A stretch of 64,000 bases of DNA, taken from contig CP003179.1 of NCBI GenBank assembly GCA_000237975.1, positions 558,001-622,000 on the forward strand, given 5' to 3'. The notes beneath the pieces are model-generated. The model made no database searches. It was not told the origin of the DNA and saw only the letters and a program-made list of their open reading frames with translations. The DNA is from Sulfobacillus acidophilus DSM 10332 (GTDB lineage: Bacteria > Bacillota > Sulfobacillia > Sulfobacillales > Sulfobacillaceae). The position numbers and the translations under genes are program-made. Below are positions 28,140 through 36,499 of this stretch, piece by piece; positions within the stretch are counted from its first letter, which is position 1; every line of letters starts with the position of its first letter.

Positions 28140-29070
28140 TTGGAAGTCCTTCAAACATTGCCGCCCGCGGCGAGGGCCTTAGACGGACCCAAAAATGGCA
28201 GACCTTGCTCCGAAGTCCTTTGGGCAAGGCGGTGAGTTATTGTCTCAATCAATGGAAACCGCTCACGTGGTTTCTGGAGGATGGGCGGCTCGGGGTGGAC
28301 AACACCCACAGTGAATGCGCCATCAAGCCTTTTGTGACCGGTCGCAATTATGCGCTCTAGCAAGTTATGTGCTGTTTCACACGGGTAGGTGCTCGAACAT
28401 GAGGCGGGCTGTGGGCTGCGATGGGCGAAGGTCTAAAAATAGTTCACATAACGATGGCCTCGTGAGGCCCTGCATTTGGGTAGCATTGAATGGACGACAG
28501 TCCAATTCAACCTAAGCCATGCGGATTTCAAAGTCCTTTGACCGGGATCTAGGACATTTCGGGCGGATTCTAAGTTAATTACACGCAAAATTCTCCCTAA
28601 TCGGCTACGATATCCCTCCTGTCATCCAGCGAATTTATGTGGTCACCGCCAGAAGCCTGGAGAGAGAAGACCTGAACTCCGACAACAAACACGGGGATCG
28701 CTGAAGGAGACTTCCAACCTAAAAGAGTACATAACTCGCTGGAGCGCATAATTGCGATTATGCTCTATAGAACATAATCGCAAAAATTGGCTCTTCGCCC
28801 ACACGCCGCGCAGGGCGCAAGCCAGCGCGATCGCCTTGAGTCTGATTCAAACGGCCAAAGAAAACGGCTTGGAACCGCGCGCCTATCTTCAATATCTGTT
28901 TGAGCAATTGCCGCAGCGCGACCTCTCGGATGCCGCGAGCTGGGCCGATTGCTTACCCTGGTCGGCCGCGTTACCGGCTCACGTAAAAGCGCGGCCCATC
29001 CATCAGCACCCTAATCTCCATCAATCACAAACGAGCCCTGCCGCCCCGGTGGGGATTATTTTACGTTTAC
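28140..29070 (+). pseudogene. IS66-family transposase TnpC, C-terminal part, interrupted
   Basis: The C-terminal third of TnpC: GKAVSYCLNQWKPLTWFLED and LGVDNTHSECAIKPFVTGR, then a 430-bp insertion, then KNWLFAHTPRRAQASAIALS and LIQTAKENGLEPRAYLQYL. Joining the halves restores the family motif GRKNWLF. The element's terminal repeat (complement of GTAAACGTAAAAT) closes it at 29070. The N-terminus is missing at the palindrome side. Confidence 0.85.
28348..28777. mobile_element. 430-bp non-coding insertion element with 6-bp target duplication
   Basis: Flanked by TCGCAA on both sides (28342-28347 and 28778-28783); removing one copy plus the element restores the IS66 reading frame. Near-terminal inverted repeats share about 22 of 25 bases (TTATGCGCTCTAGCAAGTTATG at the left). 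At the right, an extra 20-bp imperfect palindrome (TTATGCTCTATAGAACATAA) follows an inverted TTGCGA. No open frame of note lies inside. It is probably a MITE-like, non-autonomous element moved in trans, perhaps by a tyrosine recombinase. Confidence 0.75.
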
Positions 29071-29167
29071 GCGTTGACAACAAACAAACTTTAAATTGGC
29101 CATTGACCGTTAAGGTACTATGGCGGTACGATTAGGATAACCTAAACGATTAGGAGTTAACAATCAA

Positions 29168-29764
29168 TTGGATGACATCCAGCGTCAATTGCGGGTTCTC
29201 GCCCATCCCTTACGCCTGCAAGTACTGAATGCATTAGAGAATCACCGACGGGCGACGGGCAAACAACTTGCCGATATGTTACAGGTACCTCCGGCCCGTC
29301 TGCACCACCATCTCAAAATGCTTGAACGGGCGAACTTAATTTATATCGATGAAGAAGTCCCGCGCGGTGGAGTTGTCGAAAAGTATTATCGTTTGCGCAA
29401 CACGCCGATTCGGCCGCCGCGACAACTCTTTGAACATCCCGACCCTGGAATTCGTGCGGCGGCCTGGCAAACGGCGGTTTTGGAGCTGCCGACACTGTTT
29501 CACAGCGCGTTACAGCGCCTCGCTCATCTGTCTGAAGGAGTCGACAATCCCGTGAGCGGAGAGATCGCGGCGTGGGACACATGGGACTTGACACGGGAGC
29601 AGGCCGAACGCATTGCATTACTCCTCGAAGCAGCATGGTATGAAATCTCACAAGTAGTCACGGTACCGACAGACCCTGGAATGCATCGATTCCGCTTCTC
29701 TGTGTTTGTCGGCACATTTTTGCGGGAATCCGATAGTGGAACCGATAGAATAGAAAACTCATAG
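29168..29764 (+). CDS. ArsR-type winged-helix regulator
   Basis: 198 residues. The N-terminal 70 form a winged helix of the ArsR/HTH_20 type: LAHPLRLQVLNALENH, TGKQLADMLQVPPARLHHHL, LERANLIYIDEE. The C-terminal part is a predicted sensor or dimer domain with no metal-type Cys cluster. The likely start is the TTG at 29168 with AGGAG 12 bases upstream. It is the first gene of the oxoamine-synthase cluster, 21 bases before the next gene, so it probably controls that operon. Confidence 0.8.
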   Translation: MDDIQRQLRVLAHPLRLQVLNALENHRRATGKQLADMLQVPPARLHHHLKMLERANLIYIDEEVPRGGVVEKYYRLRNTPIRPPRQLFEHPDPGIRAAAWQTAVLELPTLFHSALQRLAHLSEGVDNPVSGEIAAWDTWDLTREQAERIALLLEAAWYEISQVVTVPTDPGMHRFRFSVFVGTFLRESDSGTDRIENS

Positions 29765-29785
29765 GAAGGGAGAGAAATAGGATTC

Positions 29786-31015
29786 ATGGTGGTAGAGTCC
29801 ATACTTCGAGAAGAATGGGGATTTCGCACGTTTTTTGAGGCGGGCACCCAAGGCGGATTTCTCTATGACCCGCCGATCATGGACAGTGCTGCAGGGCCCG
29901 TTTATGAATACGCTGGTCGGTCCATAACAAATTTCTCTGGCATAAATTTTTTGAATTGGCATCAAGATCCGGACATTTTGATCCATTTTTTTGACAATAG
30001 TCTTCGTTATGGGCTGGTCACGGGGGGATCGCGCATGACGCAAGGCATTTCCCGCCCCCATGCGCAACTCGAAGAACTCGTCTGCCGACTCACCGGCAAG
30101 GAACGCGGATTAACGTTCGCTTCCGGTTTATTGGCCAATATCGGGTTCGTGCACGCGATGTCAAGTGCGCTCCGGCTGGATAAGCACTGCCGCATTGATA
30201 ATCGGGACGCTTGTTTTGTGCTCGACCGCGATAGCCATTGGAGTTTATGGAAAGCGGTTCAACATCTGCCGTATGGTAAGCAAGTCTTTTCTTTTCGGCA
30301 CAACGATGTGGGTCACCTGCGTCAGGTCTTGAACAAGCTGCCAAACCGAAAAGCTGTGGTGATCATTGAAAGCGTCTATTCGTCAGACGGCAGCGTGGGA
30401 CCCATTGCGGAGATTTTGGATGTGTGCCGAGAACACGGAGTATTAAGTTTTGTCGACGATGCCAATGGCTTTTTGGTCTACGGTCCCAAGAATAGGCCCT
30501 TTGCTACTGAATTTGCGCGATTGCCTGATGCTACATTCATCATGACATCCTTCTCGAAGACGGTGGGACTTGAAGGCGGAATTCTTTTAGGACCGCGGGA
30601 TGTCATCATGGCCTTCGAGCTTTTGTCGGGCACGTCGATGTTTACTGCCGCGATTCAACCTCCGACAGCGGCGACGATCCATCGCATTATCCGACTACTC
30701 CATGACAATCCGAGCATTATGGACCAGTATCTCGTACGCGTCGCAGCGTTTCGGCAACGACTGTCAGGGCGCGGGTACCGCTTGAATCCCACGCCAAGCT
30801 ATATTACGTCCATCATGATTGGTTCGGACACGAAGGCTATCGCCGTTCGCAAAGCATTCCTCGCGGCGAACATGAATGTTCCCGTGTTCCGGTACCCGGC
30901 AGTCAAACCGAATCAGGCTCTGATGCGCGTTATATTAAACCGCTCGCATTCGGATGCACAAATCGACGCTTTCTTCGAAACACTTGACCGCATCCGTAGC
31001 GAGGTGAAGTTTTAA
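29786..31015 (+). CDS. PLP-dependent alpha-oxoamine synthase (AONS/KBL/SPT family)
   Basis: 409 residues. Family members condense an acyl thioester with an amino acid and lose CO2 to make an alpha-amino ketone. Visible landmarks: substrate-loop GGSRMTQGISRPHAQLE, SGLLAN, the ring-stacking-His region DRDSHWSL, FRHNDVGHL, IIESVYSSDG, the PLP-N1 Asp in FVDDANGF, and the Schiff-base Lys in TSFSKTVGLEGG. The motif normally DxAH reads DDAN, so the His next to the PLP phenol oxygen is Asn. With an acyltransferase, exporter and SDR downstream, a long-chain base or signalling amine is more likely than biotin. Confidence 0.85.
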   Translation: MVVESILREEWGFRTFFEAGTQGGFLYDPPIMDSAAGPVYEYAGRSITNFSGINFLNWHQDPDILIHFFDNSLRYGLVTGGSRMTQGISRPHAQLEELVCRLTGKERGLTFASGLLANIGFVHAMSSALRLDKHCRIDNRDACFVLDRDSHWSLWKAVQHLPYGKQVFSFRHNDVGHLRQVLNKLPNRKAVVIIESVYSSDGSVGPIAEILDVCREHGVLSFVDDANGFLVYGPKNRPFATEFARLPDATFIMTSFSKTVGLEGGILLGPRDVIMAFELLSGTSMFTAAIQPPTAATIHRIIRLLHDNPSIMDQYLVRVAAFRQRLSGRGYRLNPTPSYITSIMIGSDTKAIAVRKAFLAANMNVPVFRYPAVKPNQALMRVILNRSHSDAQIDAFFETLDRIRSEVKF

Positions 31016-31016
31016 G

Positions 31017-32093
31017 ATGACGGAGACGGCATGGACTTTTCAAACCTTTGACCGTTTGGAGGATGTTCCGGAAGACGTTTGGGTTCCACTCGTCGACGCC
31101 ACGGATGGATGGAGCGCAGAGTATCTCCGACAACTCCCTCAGGCGAGACTGGATTGTCAGTGGCACTATTTTCTGGTGTGGGACGGCTCAAAGGCTTACG
31201 CCTTCACCTTTGGCTACACGATGGCAGTCGGAGCGGCGACATTGATGATATTAGGATCGCCGGTGAATACAGGCTGGCCCGTCTTTTTGGGACAGGATGC
31301 GAGCTCGGACGTCGGGGCATGGTGGCCATCTATGGTGGCGATGATCGAGGACGCCGCACGCCGATCCGGTGTGGATGCCATTATTATCCGCGATCTCTGG
31401 CGGAGTGGACCATCGGAGGCGTACGAACCGGTCCTTCTGCAGTTGGGCTATTCGCGCCGGAAGACGTTTCATGAAGCCTGGCTGTCGTTGCCCTGGCCCT
31501 CATTTGACGCGTATTGGGATGCATTGCGATCGAAAATTCGTATCGCATGGAACCACGATTTGCGACTTTTGAATGAGGCCGGATATACATGGACCACGTT
31601 ACCGACCGAGTCGGTTGTGAGGAGTGCCGCGCATCTTGCTACGTTGTGGCGTGCGGTCTATGACCGGCACCAGGACCCCGACCAATTAATTCTTCCAGCG
31701 GCCTATTTTGCACGGTTCGGCAGCCTCTCGAATTGCAATGTCCTGGCACTGACGCACGGGACAACCCTCGTCGCCTTTGCCTATCTGTTTTCCCATGAGC
31801 GGTGGCTAGAAGCGTCATATTGTGGGGTGAACTACACGTACGCTGTGGGCAAACCTGTTCAGCGGTCGCTCGTCATGGCTATTGTTCGTTGGGCTCTCGA
31901 CCATCACTACGAGGCGGTCAATCTCGGAATTTCCAATGAGTTGGTCAAGGCTCGCACCGGCGCCCAATTCCGCCCACTTTACGCGTATCTGAAGGGACTG
32001 ACGGCCACGGCGCGGGATCTTTTGGACCAATTTTGGGGCGATCCCCCCAATGCCCCTACAGTGCGCGTGTGTCATGGTGAGCGTCCCCAATGA
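31017..32093 (+). CDS. FemAB/BioF2-like GNAT-fold acyltransferase
   Basis: 358 residues, starting two bases after the previous stop. The C-terminal half has the Acetyltransf_6 (BioF2/FemAB-like) layout: YWDALRSKIRIAWNHDLR, LATLWRAVYDRHQ, then strands with VAFAYLFSHERWLEASYCGV and a CoA-loop-like region before VNLGISNELVKARTGAQFRP. It probably acylates an amine, perhaps the product of the oxoamine synthase, much as GNAT-type ceramide synthases do in bacterial sphingolipid pathways. That pathway role is inference. Its stop overlaps the MFS start. Confidence 0.7.
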   Translation: MTETAWTFQTFDRLEDVPEDVWVPLVDATDGWSAEYLRQLPQARLDCQWHYFLVWDGSKAYAFTFGYTMAVGAATLMILGSPVNTGWPVFLGQDASSDVGAWWPSMVAMIEDAARRSGVDAIIIRDLWRSGPSEAYEPVLLQLGYSRRKTFHEAWLSLPWPSFDAYWDALRSKIRIAWNHDLRLLNEAGYTWTTLPTESVVRSAAHLATLWRAVYDRHQDPDQLILPAAYFARFGSLSNCNVLALTHGTTLVAFAYLFSHERWLEASYCGVNYTYAVGKPVQRSLVMAIVRWALDHHYEAVNLGISNELVKARTGAQFRPLYAYLKGLTATARDLLDQFWGDPPNAPTVRVCHGERPQ

Positions 32094-33251
32094 CGGGGTC
32101 GAACCCGAACCCTCGCATCGAGTGGATAGTGGCGCTCGCGAGCTTGGCCCTCGTGCTGGATGATTGGGCCCAAAATCTCTTGTTGCCACTCATTCCGATG
32201 TGGCGTCACGAACTGGGATGGCAGGGATGGCAAATTGGCACAGCCCTTGGAGCGGAATCTGCGGTGGTCGTGTGGGCCAGCCCACTGGTTGGTTATTACC
32301 TGCGCGAACCACGTACAGCGCGAACCCTGGCAACTCTCGCATTAGGAATGTTTGGGATGGCCTTAGTGGTCTATGGGCACGCTCAGGCATACGGGTGGTG
32401 GGTAGCGGCGCGGCTCACGCAAGGGGCCGCCGTAGCGGTGAGTTTTCCCGCGATCTTTGTCTGGGCGAATCACCTCCTTCCCATGCGCGATCGTGAACGA
32501 CGTCTTCAAACCATCAATGTCATCACGGCCGGCGGTGCATTAGGGACGCCCTTGGTCAGTGGGGGTGTATTGCAACTCTTAGGGCGTTCCGACGCCTTTT
32601 GGGCGATGGCCGGTCTCGTGGCAGCGCTGATGGTGGCCTTTCTTCTCACGCCGATTCCTCCGGGTTCGGTTGTCTGTCCCACTGCCCATTCCAGGGAAAT
32701 CCCGCCCCAGGTTGGGCTCATGTGGGGAGTGGTCGCCTTAGTCATGTTCGGTGTAGGGCTGTTGCAGACCGCCTTGCCGCTCGCGGTGGCCGTACCGTTG
32801 CAGTGGAGCCCCTTGGCTATTGGCTTTTCTTTTCGTCCTCGGGGTTGTCTTTGTGGTTCCGCAAGTGTTTATCCGTCAAGGTGAACGACGGTCAGCACTG
32901 TGGGTGCTAGGCATTGGCGCTGCACTGATGACGGTTCTCGGCTTTGTTTCATCCGGTTGGGTACGTGCGGCCGTGGCCGTCGGCATTACGTTGAGTTTTG
33001 TCCCGGCCTTCTCCTGGGCCCTACGGGCGGCGAGCACTGGTCCGCGTGCCGGCGCTGGTTTTGGGTGGTTTGAGTCGGGGATTGCAACAGGGCTGCTCGC
33101 TGGCACCACCATTGGTGGAGTACTCTGGAGTTGGGGCGGGGGTCTCGCTATGTTCGGTATCGGGGCACTCATCTTAGCGGGCGGTATCGGCGTCTTGGTC
33201 GGATGGCCAGGCCGAACGACCTATACGCAAAAGGAGACGCAGATTCCATGA
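32090..33251 (+). pseudogene. MFS exporter with one frameshift
   Basis: About 387 residues, twelve helices, starting ATGACGGGG in a 4-base overlap with the acyltransferase. The frame breaks near 32828 in a T4 run: SPLAIGFSF continues in the other frame as FLFVLGVVFVVPQ. Everything else is well preserved, so a sequencing indel is plausible. Its place between acyltransferase and SDR suggests export of the cluster's product. Confidence 0.8.
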
Positions 33252-34120
33252 CGCCTCCACCGAATCCGGTCGTCTGTATTACGGGGTCTTCCAGTGGTTT
33301 TGGACTGGAAGCAACGATAGCATTTGCCCGTCGTGGATACACCGTAGTGGCTACCATGCGTGATGTATCACGCCAGACGGCCTTGGTCGCTCGTCTGACC
33401 CCGTTAGGGCTGCTGTCACGCGTTCTAATTGTGCCGTTGGACGTCACCGATGCGGCAAGTATCCGTGCGGCCGTGGATACCATCGACCAACGCCTTGGCT
33501 GCATAGACGTCTTGGTCAATAACGCAGGTATTGCGGTCGGGGGATTTCTGGAAGAAACATCAGAGGTGGCATGGCGCCGCCTGCTAGAGACTAACCTTCT
33601 CGGTGCGGTCACGGTGACCAATACCGTCCTTCCGATGATGCGTGCGCAACAACAGGGACGGATTATCTTTCTCTCTAGTCTTGGGGGCTTGGTACCGACG
33701 CCGTTTTTAGGGGCGTATTGCGCCGTCAAGTTTGCGCTCGAAGGTTATGCGGAAACACTACGTCTGGAACTCGCGCCATTTCACGTAGACGTTGTGCTGG
33801 TCGAGCCAGGCGCTTTTCAGACTTCCATCTGGCAAACCCCGCTGACGAATGAGCGAACGATCCCAGATTATGATCATGTTCGTGACTCGTTTATGACCTT
33901 ATATCAGGAAACCTTGTCAAAGCATCTGAAAAATCCGCAAGTTGTAGCTAATCGCCTTGTCTCGATCGCAATGACCCGACATCCGCGACTCCGGTATCCT
34001 ATCGGGTTTGATGCGTGGCAAGAAATTTACCTACGCAAATTATTGCCCTGGCGATTATACGAACAGCTTATCAGAAAAATCCTCAACCTCGAACCCCGAG
34101 GTTCCGGGGGCAACAAGTGA
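33248..34120 (+). CDS. short-chain dehydrogenase/reductase
   Basis: 290 residues from the ATG at 33248, which overlaps the MFS stop (ATGA). Classical SDR features: cofactor loop GSSSGFGL (TGxxxGxG type, residues 12-19), LVNNAG, catalytic Ser in FLSSLGGLVP and YxxxK in YCAVKFALEG. An Arg after the first strand region (MRD) hints at NADP(H). In this operon it probably reduces the keto group formed by the oxoamine synthase, the reaction 3-ketosphinganine reductases catalyse. The extended C-terminus (about residues 215-290) is typical of retinol-dehydrogenase-like SDRs. Confidence 0.85.
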   Translation: MTPPPNPVVCITGSSSGFGLEATIAFARRGYTVVATMRDVSRQTALVARLTPLGLLSRVLIVPLDVTDAASIRAAVDTIDQRLGCIDVLVNNAGIAVGGFLEETSEVAWRRLLETNLLGAVTVTNTVLPMMRAQQQGRIIFLSSLGGLVPTPFLGAYCAVKFALEGYAETLRLELAPFHVDVVLVEPGAFQTSIWQTPLTNERTIPDYDHVRDSFMTLYQETLSKHLKNPQVVANRLVSIAMTRHPRLRYPIGFDAWQEIYLRKLLPWRLYEQLIRKILNLEPRGSGGNK

Positions 34121-34123
34121 TAG

Positions 34124-34685
34124 TGGTCCCCAAAAATTATAGACAATTTAGCATTCGGCCGCCTTCAAAAGCCTAGTGGCGCTCGAAATGCTCAAAAAAG
34201 AAAAACCGTCAGCCAGATTGCTGCCGAATTCGGCCTTCATCCCCGGTAATTGCATCGTGGGAAGCGCCAGGCGCTCGAGAATTTTCCGCCGTTGTTTACC
34301 GAGTCCCCAGTACTCCTACAACAGGCCCAAGCCCACCAACAACAGCTGACCGAGCTGTATGCGGAAATCGGCAAACTGACCACCCAAGTCGAGTGGCTCA
34401 AAAAAATCTGGTCTCGACCCTGACCCGCGATGAACGGATGACCTTGCTGGATCGGGAAGCGGAACCCTGCCGTTGACGACGCGAGCCACGTTGTGAAGCC
34501 TCAACCGCTCGAGCCTCTATGACCGGCCCGTCGGGCCGGATGCCGAGGCAATCGCGCTGAAGCATCGCATCGATGACATTGACACCGATCGACCGTTTTA
34601 CGGATCCCGACGGATGACGGCCCAGTTGAACCAGGAGGGTTACACCGTGAACCGTAGGCGCGTGCAGCGCACCATGCGGGAGATG
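34124..34685 (+). mobile_element. IS3-family element, third type, degenerate
   Basis: Begins TGGTCCCCAAAAATTATAGAC, close to the end at 63590. It carries a decayed orfA and the orfB start (HRIDDIDTDRPFYGSRRMTA). It is cut at 34685 by an IS66 end. Confidence 0.7.
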
Positions 34686-34921
34686 GTAAACGTAAAATAA
34701 TCCCCACATGGGCGGCAGGGATCGTTTGTGATTGATGGGGATTAGGGGGCCGGCGGGATGGGCCGCGCTTTCACATGGACCGGTAACGTGGCTGACCAGC
34801 GTAAGCAATCAGCCCAGCTAGCCGCGTTCGCCAGGTTGCACTGCGGCTCAAACAGATATTGGAGATAGGCGCGAGGTTCCAAGCCGTTTTCTTTGGCCGT
34901 TTGAATAGAGCCTTGCAGCAA
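34686..34921 (-). mobile_element. IS66 3'-end fragment
   Basis: The terminal repeat GTAAACGTAAAATAATCCCC is followed, on the minus strand, by the last ~70 codons of TnpC (QTAKENGLEPRAYLQYLFEP, SWADCLRWSATLP). It is the same family as the copy ending at 29070. Confidence 0.75.
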
Positions 34922-35076
34922 CGAGCGAGCCTTTGGGACCGTATCGCGGTTGGGCGGCGTATCTCTGGTGGCTCCAATTACAGGCCGAAGTGATTGCCCG
35001 TAGAGGGTCTATATTAGTATCGACATGGGGTTTCGAGACATTGTCATGTAAAATTGTCAATAAGAAGGTGAACAGC

Positions 35077-35865
35077 ATGAGTGATCCTGAGATACATGCG
35101 GTGGCGTCGCTCATCGGCGAGGCCTCTCGCGCTACGATGCTCGTGCACTTAATGGGGGGGCGGCAGCTGCCCGCGTCAGACCTTGCTCGGATAGCCCGTG
35201 TGGCTCCAGCGACCGCGAGTGAGCATTTAGCCAAATTGGTGGCGGGCGGTTTGGTGCAAGTCCGACAGCACGGGCGCCATCGCTATTATGCCTTGGCTAG
35301 CCCCGAGGTGGCCCATATCATCGAAGGGTTGATGAGTCTGGCTCCTGCCGAGCCGGTGCGGTCATTACGCGGTTCGACCCGCCGAGAACAACTACGCGAA
35401 GCCCGTACCTGCTACGACCACCTTGCCGGGGCGTTGGGTACTGGCTTAACGGATGCCATGATCGCGCAGGGTTGGCTAGCCTATGACGCGATTCAAGACA
35501 CGCTGACGTTGACGCCGGCGGGATTCCATCAGGCTGAAATGTGGGGGTGGATGCTTGACCCTCACCGCCGTATGCCGCTGGTACGGCCTTGCCTTGATTG
35601 GAGCGAACGGCGATACCATGCAGCGGGCCAAGTGGGCCGCGAGATGGCCGCGTGGATGTTCCGTCACGAGTGGATCCTTCGCGGCCCCGCAGACCGTGCG
35701 GTATTCGTGACCGCGGACGGGCGTCGAGCTCTAGCCGAATTGTTTCATTTATCCTGGCCGCCGAGCCCCCAGACGCGACCGGGTGATTCCCAATGGCGGA
35801 GACAGCAGGAGGGCGGGGGGGCCATTCATGCTTCGGGGGCGGACGTATCGTCACCCTCCAGCTAA
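35077..35865 (+). CDS. ArsR-family transcriptional regulator with C-terminal domain
   Basis: 262 residues from the ATG at 35077 (GAAGGTG upstream). N-terminal HTH_5: IGEASRATMLVHLMGGRQLP, ASDLARIARVAPATASEHLA, LVAGGLVQVRQHGRHRYYAL. The C-terminal 150 residues, rich in Trp and Arg, resemble the extended ArsR regulators found beside transporters or cyclases. It is monocistronic as far as visible; the target is unknown. Confidence 0.8.
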   Translation: MSDPEIHAVASLIGEASRATMLVHLMGGRQLPASDLARIARVAPATASEHLAKLVAGGLVQVRQHGRHRYYALASPEVAHIIEGLMSLAPAEPVRSLRGSTRREQLREARTCYDHLAGALGTGLTDAMIAQGWLAYDAIQDTLTLTPAGFHQAEMWGWMLDPHRRMPLVRPCLDWSERRYHAAGQVGREMAAWMFRHEWILRGPADRAVFVTADGRRALAELFHLSWPPSPQTRPGDSQWRRQQEGGGAIHASGADVSSPSS

Positions 35866-36375
35866 ATCTCCCGGTGATTGAGACGGGATTGGGTTTTAAA
35901 TAACCGATTATTTTCCCGATCCCCCCTCTATAGCCGTCAGCGTTGATAATTGCGGCCCCAATGCGAGTAGGACCTAAGGGTGTAGAAACTTGTGCTGTCA
36001 ATACCTGAAAGGGGCCGAGCATGATTCGCATGTGGGTTGTGCCTTGGTGTACCAGGTAATTGAAGACGCCTAGGCTAGGCTTGTTGTAGTGTACTTAGGT
36101 CCCCGTTTTGGCAATGACGGCTGGCGTTATTCTCGACAACCAGAATAACGCCAGCCGAAGTAACGCTCGTTCACTCCCCTATTATCGGTCTTTACCACAC
36201 GAATGCCTCGGGAAATCTCCACCTGTGCCCGAACCAGTAAAACCATAGGTGTCGAGCGATGTCGTTTATTTCGGTGGGCATCGAAACATTCTGATGGTAC
36301 AGTCTCCTGGCACGGTCCTTACGCAGGCAAGCCTGCTCGTGCAGCATACCTTAAGCCACGGGAGGTGATTTGATC
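35866..36375. other. non-coding leader before the first mini-peptide locus
   Basis: No gene. It contains the strong inverted repeat at 36119-36156 and a small one at 36321-36334 (GCAGGCAAGCCTGC) near the expected promoter of the mini-peptide. I could not fix a -35/-10 pair with confidence. Confidence 0.45.
36119..36156. repeat. 15-bp-arm perfect inverted repeat
   Basis: Arms GGCTGGCGTTATTCT and complement with an 8-base loop. No T-run follows, so it is not a standard terminator. It may be a transcription barrier or an element end. Confidence 0.8.
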
Positions 36376-36429
36376 ATGCGCCTACGGCCGACGAACGCCG
36401 GATCTGTGTTTGGTTCGGTTCCGGGTTAA
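36376..36429 (+). CDS. candidate 17-residue ribosomal precursor peptide (locus 1)
   Basis: The mini-gene encodes MRLRPTNAGSVFGSVPG. GGGAGGTGATTT stands eight bases before the ATG, an unusually strong site for so short a frame. A G/C hairpin and a ThiF-like enzyme gene follow, the order seen for mccA-hairpin-mccB in microcin C operons. Microcin C peptides are 7 to about 20 residues, begin MR/MK in several cases and end in Asn; this one begins MRLR but ends in Gly, and Asn is at position 7. Adenylation of a C-terminal Gly is what E1-like enzymes do in other pathways. Expression is unproven. Confidence 0.55.
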   Translation: MRLRPTNAGSVFGSVPG

Positions 36430-36449
36430 TTTATATTTGGAGAAAACAA

Positions 36450-36473
36450 TTAGAGGGGGGTACGCCCCCCTAA
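36450..36473 (+). promoter_or_regulatory. G/C hairpin between mini-peptide and thiF (locus 1)
   Basis: Seven base pairs (AGGGGGG with CCCCCCT) close a TACG tetraloop, flanked by a further TTA/TAA pairing. There is no T-run. It probably ends or stabilises the short peptide mRNA and lowers read-through into the enzyme gene. Confidence 0.65.
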
Positions 36474-36499
36474 TACAAATTGGTCCAGGGGGTGCGAGG

